From NCBI GenBank assembly GCA_003551945.1, contig PUNZ01000102.1, forward strand, positions 1-24,464: a stretch of DNA of 24,464 nt, written 5' to 3'. The DNA is from Halovenus sp. Lineage in GTDB: Archaea; Halobacteriota; Halobacteria; Halobacteriales; Haloarculaceae. The position numbers were made by a program, and so were the translations under genes. This document shows, in pieces, positions 15,448 to 22,146 of the stretch; positions within the stretch are counted from its first letter, which is position 1, and each line of letters opens with the position of its first letter. The notes below the pieces were generated by a model, which did no database searches, was not told the DNA's origin, and saw nothing but the letters and a program-made list of their open reading frames with translations.

Positions 15448-16287
15448 ATGATTGATGCGAAACTCGCAGCGGCGCGGGAGGATATGGCGAGTCTCGATGG
15501 CGTACTCGTTGCCTTTTCCGGTGGCGTCGATTCGAGCGTCGTGGCGGCAATCGCTCATGATGCGCTCGGCGATGAGGCAGTCGCGTGTACCGCCCGTAGC
15601 GAAACCCTTCCTGCGGCGGAACTTGCGGAGGCAACACGGGTCGCAGACGAGATTGGTATCCGGCACGAAATCGTCGCATTCAGCGAACTCGACAGCGAGG
15701 CATTCATCGAAAACGATGACCAGCGGTGTTATCACTGCCGGACGATGCGCCTTGGTGCGATGTTTGAGAAAGCACAGGAACTCGGCATTTCAGTCGTCTG
15801 TGATGGCACAAACGCCTCTGACCCCGGCGAAGGGCATCGTCCTGGATTACGTGCTGTTTCAGAGCTTGATGCCTACTCTCCTCTGCTTGAACACGATATT
15901 ACAAAACCCGAGGTCAGAGAGATTGCTGCGGAGTATGGACTCTCCGTTGCCGACAAACCGTCCATGGCCTGTCTGTCCTCCCGTATCCCCACTGGACTCG
16001 AAGTGACTGAAGAACGCCTCTCCCGAATCGAAAAGGCGGAACAACTGCTTCGTACATGGGGATTCACCCAGTTCCGTGTCCGCGACCACGACGATATTGC
16101 CCGGATTGAGGTTGGCGAAGATGAATTGGAGACGGCGCTTGACCCCGAATTTGCGCGAGCGGCCCGTGAGCACATCGGCGACCTTGGCTTCGAACACGTC
16201 ACGCTTGATTTACAGGGCTATCGAACTGGAAGTGTCAGTCCAGACGAGACACCTGACGCACTCACGACTGAGCAGCCGACCCAGTAA
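15448..16287 (+). CDS. larE: LarE-like ATP-dependent sacrificial sulfur transferase
   Basis: LarE adenylates a carboxylate of the pyridinium precursor and donates sulfur from its own cysteine during synthesis of the nickel-pincer nucleotide cofactor of lactate racemase-type enzymes. The 279 residues show the PP-loop SGGVDSS (24-30), the family motif RCYHCR (C94, C97), DGTNASD (119-125) and MACLSSRIPTG with C175, which aligns with the sacrificial Cys176 reported for the Lactobacillus plantarum enzyme. The start is the ATG at 15448 (MIDAKL); an in-frame start at 15394 would add a Cys-rich 18-residue tail not typical of the family. No larA, larB or larC is in the window, so its partners must be elsewhere. 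A T-run follows the stop. Confidence 0.88.
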   Translation: MIDAKLAAAREDMASLDGVLVAFSGGVDSSVVAAIAHDALGDEAVACTARSETLPAAELAEATRVADEIGIRHEIVAFSELDSEAFIENDDQRCYHCRTMRLGAMFEKAQELGISVVCDGTNASDPGEGHRPGLRAVSELDAYSPLLEHDITKPEVREIAAEYGLSVADKPSMACLSSRIPTGLEVTEERLSRIEKAEQLLRTWGFTQFRVRDHDDIARIEVGEDELETALDPEFARAAREHIGDLGFEHVTLDLQGYRTGSVSPDETPDALTTEQPTQ

Positions 16288-16291
16288 CCGC

Positions 16292-16297
16292 TTTTTT
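16292..16297 (+). terminator. T-run just after larE
   Basis: Six T residues begin 5 nt after the larE TAA. A short T-tract at this position could terminate transcription before the Tat-exported gene. There is no stem in front of it. Confidence 0.3.
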
Positions 16298-16382
16298 ACC
16301 TGCACTGCGCGCTCTTGGTTGCTGTTTCCCAGCCAGAAACGGAGCGATACCTGTTGTGTACGTGGGTCCCGTTGTTTTTGTA

Positions 16383-17312
16383 ATGGCTACTCGACGGACC
16401 CTTCTTGGACACGCGGTCGCACTGGCTGCCGGTGGATTTCTCGCCACCGGCACTGCTGCCGGCCGCTCGCCCGAGTCACAGCACGCTGCACCGACGACGC
16501 TTTCGTTCACGGTCGACACCACTATTCTCACCACCACGGGGATTCCAGAAACGGTTGCACCACGAGTTTCAACGCTCACGCGGCGATACGACTCGGTGTC
16601 AGTGACAGATCTCCAGACGCTTTCTGGTCGGGTCCAGTTTGGCGGGACGGAGGTCACGGCTGGTCACACACTCGCAACGGGAGCATTCGACGCCGAGGGG
16701 ATTCGAACGGAACTTCGGGAGAGCAACCCGCGCTTTCAGGCAACGGCTTCGCAGGCTCAGTCGACCAGCAGCACAAGCGAGGATGTAACTCGGTTTGTTG
16801 ACACCGATGCTGGTGAAACTATCGAGCTTACTGACACTCGCCTGTCCATCGCCCGTGGTCGGCCCGAAGTGACAGCAATGCAGTCACGGCGTGGCGAAAT
16901 GGCTTCACCTGGACTGGCCCCAACGGGACAGTCGACAACCGATGAATTGGCCGCAGTACTCGGCGGGAACGCTGTTGCCCTCGGAACACTTGCTCAGCCA
17001 GCGAAGCAGTATCTCAGCCGACGGTTGTCTCACCTGTCGGACCCCGCCCATACCGTCCTCAGTGGTCTTGAGGGCGCTGGAATCGGTATTCGAGTCGGAC
17101 AGTCGGAGACACAGTTGCGGTATGCACTTGCTGTCGATGGGGCAGCCACTGAAGCGGATTTTGAGGCCGTTGTCGACGAGTTTTCATCCAACTCGGCTGT
17201 TTCCATCACCGATACTGTATTCGACCAGTCGCGTTGGCTCGTCGATGGTAGTGTTTCCACTGCCTCCCTGTGGGACACCCACGAGCAATTTCTCGGACTC
17301 AGGTCAACGTGA
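16383..17312 (+). CDS. Tat-exported protein of unknown function
   Basis: A 309-residue protein with a twin-arginine type signal: TRRTLLG at residues 3-9, a hydrophobic Ala/Gly-rich segment, and a likely cleavage after about residue 26 (GTAAG). There is no lipobox cysteine, so it is probably released or loosely attached outside the cell. The mature part is rich in Thr, Ser and acidic residues with no catalytic motif that I recognise, and no other membrane segment. A near-repeat pattern of alternating beta-type sequence is visible but not a defined domain. The ATG at 16383 places the RR motif at the very start; a GTG at 16356 would add nine residues before it. It ends 16 bp from the convergent pilus-like operon, a neighbour that might share the cell surface, though this is only positional. 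Confidence 0.7.
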   Translation: MATRRTLLGHAVALAAGGFLATGTAAGRSPESQHAAPTTLSFTVDTTILTTTGIPETVAPRVSTLTRRYDSVSVTDLQTLSGRVQFGGTEVTAGHTLATGAFDAEGIRTELRESNPRFQATASQAQSTSSTSEDVTRFVDTDAGETIELTDTRLSIARGRPEVTAMQSRRGEMASPGLAPTGQSTTDELAAVLGGNAVALGTLAQPAKQYLSRRLSHLSDPAHTVLSGLEGAGIGIRVGQSETQLRYALAVDGAATEADFEAVVDEFSSNSAVSITDTVFDQSRWLVDGSVSTASLWDTHEQFLGLRST

Positions 17313-17328
17313 TTTTGGTGGCGCTCTG

Positions 17329-17865
17329 TCACCGTCGTTTAATCACTGTGGTTAGTTCGATATCTTTCTCTGGAGTCGAAATCGAAATGTCGTAGGCAGC
17401 GCCGAGCACATGGGTTCGGTCATCCCTCTCTTGCAAAACGAGACCATCGATGGCAACACAGTCTCCAAAGTCGCGGTCGGAACCACTCGGACAGGTCTCG
17501 CTAGCCCACCGTTGTGACTCACTCTCGTTACTCACGATGCGGATGAGGGTACCGTCCTTGACCGCTGATTGGTTCAACGTCTCAAGCGTCGGGGCCAGCG
17601 CAGTTGTGACCGACTGTACCGCGGCGTCACGTTCGTCCCATGTGTACTCCTCCGGCGTGCTGGCCCTTGCGTCGTGAAGTGCCTGCTGCAGCGGCTGTTC
17701 GACATCCGACTCGGCAAGTGTCGGGCTTCCGGCTTCGACATCTGCGTGATAGCCAAGTTGCAAAAAGGCTAGGACAAGCGGAATGAGGACAACAACGAGC
17801 GCAACGGCTGCAATGAGAACGAGTTGTCCGCGTGGACTCTCTCGATGTGTGTGTTTTTCGCTCAT
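17329..17865 (-). CDS. pilin-like protein of the DUF7261 type
   Basis: Last gene of the pilus-like operon, 178 residues. A charged N-terminus ends in PRGQ (R12-G13-Q14), followed directly by a ~22-residue hydrophobic helix starting LVLIAAVALVVVL; this is the layout of an archaeal prepilin processed by PibD, with the helix as the N-terminal stalk. The extracellular part holds two cysteines ten residues apart (CPSGSDRDFGDC) that could form a disulfide, and then VLQERDDRTHVLGAAYDISI, which matches what I recall of haloarchaeal DUF7261. The ATG at 17865 overlaps the preceding stop (ATGA), which decides it over a GTG at 17874. Function: probably minor (pseudo)pilin; not experimentally known to me. 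Confidence 0.82.
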   Translation of the reverse strand: MSEKHTHRESPRGQLVLIAAVALVVVLIPLVLAFLQLGYHADVEAGSPTLAESDVEQPLQQALHDARASTPEEYTWDERDAAVQSVTTALAPTLETLNQSAVKDGTLIRIVSNESESQRWASETCPSGSDRDFGDCVAIDGLVLQERDDRTHVLGAAYDISISTPEKDIELTTVIKRR

Positions 17866-18323
17866 GCGTACCACACCTCAAGCTGTACTTTACCGTTTGG
17901 TGTCAGCACGGTCTGTTCCCCAGTCGTCACCGCCTCAGGAAGCGGATACCCAAGGCTGCCATACTGTGTTTCAAGCCGGAACATGACGTTATCCGGAAGC
18001 AGTTCCGCAACTCGCTCTGCTAACTCGGCCTGTTCCCGGTCGAATGCTTCCTGTGAGGCCGTCACCTCCGCTAGCCGTGTCTGGTCCTGATGGCGGGGTG
18101 GTTCGTTCAACAACAGCGTCGTTGCATCGTCGGCATACCGCTCAAGTTGGCTTTCCGTCGTTGCGCTCTCTCCATCTGGTACGCCGAGAGTGAACGCGAA
18201 GGTAACACTCAATAATAGGAGAATCCCAATCCCTGCTTCGACGACAGTAATTGATGCCTGCCCTCTCTTTCGTTGCTCACTTGGCTTACTCTCATCCGCC
18301 TTACCGCTTGTTTGGCTATTCAT
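17862..18323 (-). CDS. pilin-like protein of the DUF7262 type
   Basis: A 153-residue protein. A polar, basic N-terminus ends in KRGQ (R20-G21-Q22), then ASITVVEAGIGILLLLSVTFAF makes a single hydrophobic helix with a Glu about six residues into it, as in type IV prepilins. The outer part has ANG-like sequence LLLNEPPRHQDQTRLAEVTAS and a conserved C-terminal LEVWYA. I recall this pattern from haloarchaeal DUF7262. Starts 8 nt inside the preceding gene and overlaps the next by ATGA. Likely a minor pilin or pilus-assembly protein anchored outside the membrane. Confidence 0.82.
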   Translation of the reverse strand: MNSQTSGKADESKPSEQRKRGQASITVVEAGIGILLLLSVTFAFTLGVPDGESATTESQLERYADDATTLLLNEPPRHQDQTRLAEVTASQEAFDREQAELAERVAELLPDNVMFRLETQYGSLGYPLPEAVTTGEQTVLTPNGKVQLEVWYA

Positions 18324-19020
18324 CGACAGTCACCGTGAGCGTTGATTTCTGTGTCTCCGTCGCAAGATAGGCAACTTCGACGCTGCCACGCGGCATCGGC
18401 CCGGCCGCTTCAAACCAGAGCGTGGTCGTCGACAGCGTCGATAACGAGAGGTTGGACGTCCCGGCCAGTCCCTGCTCGTTTTTCAACACGGTTTCGTTGT
18501 TCGCACGGATGCTTCGGATAGTTGTTTCCGGCGGTGGGTCAAGCGTCAGTGTGACCGCATCCGTCCGCCGTGGAAGCGACACGGAAAGCGTGTCAGCAAA
18601 CGTCGGTTCGAGTGTTTCTACCGCCTGTGATTCCAGACTCACAATCCGCTCGATGGTTGTCCCTGCTGTCACATCCCCGCGTTCGACAATCGTTTCGCCA
18701 TCGACTTGCACACGAACATCCTGCTCACTCTCTAGTCCATACTCCTCGCTGAGCGTCGTCGCTGAGAGGTCCGAAAGTGCCGATTCGTTGAGGACGTTCT
18801 GTCGAGCACTGACGTCGGACTGTTCAGCAATTAGTTGCTCCGAGACACTGACCGCACTCTGTCGCTCAATGGCATCGCGGTCTGCCGTACTGAATGCGGT
18901 TTCCGCTGCTGCGACGGTGATAAGCAACGCAACGGTAAGAAACAGAAAAGCAATCCCCAGCGCGGGAAGTTCAGTCTGTCCACGAAGCGTCTCGCTTTGA
19001 CTCCTCTTTCGGCGGGTCAT
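18316..19020 (-). CDS. pilin-like protein of the DUF7263 type
   Basis: A 234-residue protein. The N-terminus is strongly basic (TRRKR), then LRGQ (R13-G14-Q15) and a hydrophobic helix ELPALGIAFLFLTVALLITV with an early Glu, again the class III signal layout. The remaining ~195 residues are an extracellular Ser/Thr-rich, acidic region of predicted beta character with no cysteine. The family pattern fits haloarchaeal DUF7263. Its ATG overlaps the preceding stop by 4 nt and its TAG stop overlaps the next gene by 8 nt, so it is firmly within the operon. Confidence 0.82.
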   Translation of the reverse strand: MTRRKRSQSETLRGQTELPALGIAFLFLTVALLITVAAAETAFSTADRDAIERQSAVSVSEQLIAEQSDVSARQNVLNESALSDLSATTLSEEYGLESEQDVRVQVDGETIVERGDVTAGTTIERIVSLESQAVETLEPTFADTLSVSLPRRTDAVTLTLDPPPETTIRSIRANNETVLKNEQGLAGTSNLSLSTLSTTTLWFEAAGPMPRGSVEVAYLATETQKSTLTVTVDE

Positions 19021-19505
19021 CTCCCATCACCATCGGGCTCTTTCAACCGTACCGTTCGGTCATCAGTTGTCCCTTCCACTTGAATGACGACCGTTCCGCC
19101 GCTCACATCACCCTCTGTTGAGTGGACCTGTTCGCCAAGTGCAACTGTCGTCTCACGTTCCACAGACTCGTCTGGATGTTCGAGCGACAGCGTGTCGCCG
19201 TCAAGCGTCAGGCGGTATCCCGTGTTCTGAATCGAATCAGGTAGGTCAACGGTCTTTGTGACCGTCACTTCGCCGTCTGTCTCCGGAATTGAACCCTCAA
19301 TGTGTGTTGCGGCAGTCGCAAGGGTACGCTCACTTACCTCCTCGCTTGTCGCCGATTCGTACGGTGGCACAACCCCACCGAGAAGGAGCCCCATCATCCC
19401 GCTGATATACAACAGCGCAAGTCCCGATGCAAATGTTTTCTCGACAACCGGACTGAGTGCGCGTTCATCTGTTTTGAGTGTCTGCGGTGACTTGCTTTCG
19501 GTCAT
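19017..19505 (-). CDS. pilin-like protein of the DUF7266 type
   Basis: A 162-residue protein starting with a charged leader ending DERALSPVV (R15-A16-L17), where R-A before LSPVV is the commonest archaeal pilin processing pattern. A hydrophobic helix follows (about 27-47, FASGLALLYISGMMGLLLGG). The helix contains a Glu-Lys pair (VVEKT) near its start, unusual for a major pilin. The outer part is short and beta-rich, with DGEVTVTKTVDLP and DGDTLSLEHPD resembling haloarchaeal DUF7266. ATGA overlaps join it to both neighbours. Probably a minor pilin. Confidence 0.8.
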   Translation of the reverse strand: MTESKSPQTLKTDERALSPVVEKTFASGLALLYISGMMGLLLGGVVPPYESATSEEVSERTLATAATHIEGSIPETDGEVTVTKTVDLPDSIQNTGYRLTLDGDTLSLEHPDESVERETTVALGEQVHSTEGDVSGGTVVIQVEGTTDDRTVRLKEPDGDGR

Positions 19506-20248
19506 CCGTTCACCTCCAGCGCAAGGTCGTGGAGAACGACCACTGCATCTCGTGTTCCGTGGTAGGTTGCGACCACGCTGTCCCTGTCATCTCCCTCGAA
19601 CGATTGGCGGTCCGTGCTGGCGTTCTGTTCCGCGAAATATCGCTCAAAAGGCTCCGGTGTGTCCGTTTCGATGGCGACCGCATAGGTTCCTGTCGGGAGG
19701 TCGCGTTCGGTGTGTGAGACGTTCGTCTGCAGCGTTGTTGTCACGCCACCCTGTCCGGAAACGGAGGTCTCCTCTTCTCCCAGTAGTGGTACGCCGATGA
19801 CCAGCGCGCCGGTTCGCTCCGAACTTGTGATTGGTGGCTCTGAGACAAACCAGGCGTTTCCGGGTTCGCCCCTGATGACCGCGCCGGCGACGCTGACAAC
19901 GCGGTTGGTTCCGTCATCGAAGACGAGCGCACCGACGTCGTACTCCTGAAGGACGTCGCCGGTTTCGTTGAGCACCCGAACCGTTCTATCTTCGGTTGTG
20001 AGACTTCCGTCGGCAAAGCTCAGTTCGTGGCTATAGTGGCCTGTCCGTTCGGTGCTTTGTAGTGCATCGTCCAGCCCGGTCGCTACCCGCTCGGCATCCG
20101 CGTTGCTTGCCTGGGAGTCGAGAACGGTGCCGACACCCATAGTGAGACCGCCAAGAGCGACCACGGCCAGACTGAGCATGAGCGCAACGCCGACCACGTG
20201 TGACTGTCCCCGCGAGGCTGTGGCTGGTTGCCCGTCGGTTCCGTGCAT
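19502..20248 (-). CDS. pilin-like protein of the DUF7289 type
   Basis: At 248 residues it is the largest of the five small proteins and the first after pilC. SRGQ (R13-G14-Q15) precedes SHVVGVALMLSLAVVALGG, a hydrophobic helix close to the archaeal pilin consensus (VSPVIGVILMV). The outer domain has ordered beta-rich sequence with GAVIRGEPGNAWFVSEPPI and a conserved C-terminal TRDAVVVLHDLALEVNG, as I recall for DUF7289. The start shares one base with the pilC stop (TGATG). Its size and pilin-like helix make it a candidate for the principal subunit of the structure, but this is inference. Confidence 0.83.
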   Translation of the reverse strand: MHGTDGQPATASRGQSHVVGVALMLSLAVVALGGLTMGVGTVLDSQASNADAERVATGLDDALQSTERTGHYSHELSFADGSLTTEDRTVRVLNETGDVLQEYDVGALVFDDGTNRVVSVAGAVIRGEPGNAWFVSEPPITSSERTGALVIGVPLLGEEETSVSGQGGVTTTLQTNVSHTERDLPTGTYAVAIETDTPEPFERYFAEQNASTDRQSFEGDDRDSVVATYHGTRDAVVVLHDLALEVNG

Positions 20249-22146
20249 CAGGCCACCCCCAGTCCAGTGAAAATGACGTACGTGATGACGACCAGAATGC
20301 CCGAGTGAAGCAACGCATCGTAGACCCCACGGCTTGCCGTTCCTGCGAACCAGCCACAGGCGATGACCGTTGCCTGTGCGATGAGATAAAACCGCGCTTG
20401 GTCTCTGTCGGGATCAACTGCCTCGGGGTCAAGCGACATTCCACCGGTTGATTCGGCCACGCCCGAAAGCTGTGAAAACCCATCGAGAACGGTCATGTTG
20501 ACGGCGACGATAATCCCGACAACGAGCAGCGCAGTTGTCCACCCGACGGCAACGTAGACCATCAGACGCGACCGGAGGGCTTTCCGCTGGTGGTAGAGGC
20601 GACCAATCTCGGTTTCGAGGGTTTCAAAGACGTTCTCTGTGTTACTGCCGGCCTCCAGCGCACCGACGACCAGCCCAACTGTCTGTGAGGCAAGTGGCGT
20701 TCCAACGCGGTCGACAAACCGATTCAGTGCAACAGCCCGAACGTCGTCGGTTTTATCAACGCCGGTTGTCAGACTCAGATTGAACGCAAGCGTTTCTACA
20801 TCCCTTTGCAGCGGCCCGAGGTTCACTTCGCGGGCAACTCGCTGGACTGCATCCGGAAACGGCCGGCCAAGGCTTACGTGGCCAGACACCGCGTGGACGA
20901 AATCACGTATCTCTCTGTCCTTTGCATCGTCTCGTGCCGCTCGTCTGCTCGCAACGACGCCAACTGGAATTCCGTACGCTGCATAGCCAAGCAGGATGAC
21001 GTTCACCGGCCCATATCCAAGCACCCAGAGGAGCATCGTGAACCCGGTTGCTGGCGGGAGAAACACGACCGCTGCGCTCGCGGGATTGGTTTTCGCCGTT
21101 TTGAGAATCCCACTCACTGTTTCTGGCCGGTCATACTCGGGGGTTGCATGGTCGGTTGGCCGCAAAGACTCAACCGTGAGCGCTGCTCCTGCACCGACTA
21201 GCAGGACGAACGCCACGCCAGCATAGACAAACAGCGTTCGGAACGTAAACTCACCAAGCGGGGTTGCAACCGATTCCGAAAGGCCTGGTGAAAGCACACT
21301 CGCAACGGTCATGATGAGTATCGCAAGCGCTGGAAAGACGAGTAACACGACGAATAGCTCGGCGACAAGTTCCAGATATCCGCCTGCACGTTGATGAACG
21401 CGCTCTTGACGCTGTCCGAGCAGTCGCCCCTCCATTTTCAGATATCCTTCGAGCGAATCACGTCCTTGGGCGGCGTGTTCTTTGAATTTGAGCAAAAACG
21501 GCGATAGGAGATTCCGAGAGGGTGTATCCCGTGCAACCATCGACAATCCCTCGTCGAAACTCCCTGTCAGGGCTCCTTTGTTGAGTGCAGTGCGAAACGC
21601 GTCCGCCGTTGCTCCGTATGCTTTCTGCTCTGCGACCCGCTCTACCATTTCCTGTTGGTTGTTTGTCCCCGATGCCAGCACTCGCATGTAGCGGACTGCC
21701 CCTGGCAGTGTTCGCTCGATGTCCGCTCGTCGAATTGCGATGAGGCGGTTGAGATACAGGCTCCCTCCCTGTATAACGCACCACCGTCCAAGGCTCCCGA
21801 CTCCGATACCTAACACGGCCGCAAGGGTGAGCCGAGACACGCTCGGGACGTTCGCTTGGTTCAACAACGGGATGCCGCCAGCAAGAAAGCGAAATAGCGC
21901 ATCTCCTGCTTGCGCAGGTAACAGTAGTAGTAACAGCACCGTGGTCAGCGTAAGACTCGCGCCAGTCAGCCAAGCCAGTCCATACACCCGCGCAATATAG
22001 ACGTCAAAGTTTGTCGAGAGTCCAGCGGCACGATATCGGCGGCGGTCGCTGTCATGTGTGCTGCTGTCGGCGTGGCGTGAGAAGAGGGCATAGACACCAC
22101 GGTCGAACGGTCCGAGGCCAGTGCCCGTCTCGCGTTGCCCACCCAT
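20248..22146 (-). CDS. pilC: PilC/TadC-like membrane platform protein (type II secretion F family)
   Basis: The polytopic inner platform of type IV pilus-like systems; it passes motion from the ATPase to the growing filament. The 632 residues hold two T2SSF domains: about 145-285 (ending in hydrophobic AELFVVLLVFPALAILIM) and about 415-550 (ending VGWTTALLVVGIIVAVNMTVL), each with its cytoplasmic helical bundle. Further membrane segments lie at about 58-77, 105-119, 303-324, 358-395 and at the C-terminus (about 610-632). Two F domains is normal for archaeal PilC/ArlJ relatives. Its ATG directly follows the ATPase stop (TAA-ATG with no gap). The alternative names are TadC or ArlJ; absence of arl genes argues against an archaellum. 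Confidence 0.9.
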   Translation of the reverse strand: MGGQRETGTGLGPFDRGVYALFSRHADSSTHDSDRRRYRAAGLSTNFDVYIARVYGLAWLTGASLTLTTVLLLLLLPAQAGDALFRFLAGGIPLLNQANVPSVSRLTLAAVLGIGVGSLGRWCVIQGGSLYLNRLIAIRRADIERTLPGAVRYMRVLASGTNNQQEMVERVAEQKAYGATADAFRTALNKGALTGSFDEGLSMVARDTPSRNLLSPFLLKFKEHAAQGRDSLEGYLKMEGRLLGQRQERVHQRAGGYLELVAELFVVLLVFPALAILIMTVASVLSPGLSESVATPLGEFTFRTLFVYAGVAFVLLVGAGAALTVESLRPTDHATPEYDRPETVSGILKTAKTNPASAAVVFLPPATGFTMLLWVLGYGPVNVILLGYAAYGIPVGVVASRRAARDDAKDREIRDFVHAVSGHVSLGRPFPDAVQRVAREVNLGPLQRDVETLAFNLSLTTGVDKTDDVRAVALNRFVDRVGTPLASQTVGLVVGALEAGSNTENVFETLETEIGRLYHQRKALRSRLMVYVAVGWTTALLVVGIIVAVNMTVLDGFSQLSGVAESTGGMSLDPEAVDPDRDQARFYLIAQATVIACGWFAGTASRGVYDALLHSGILVVITYVIFTGLGVA

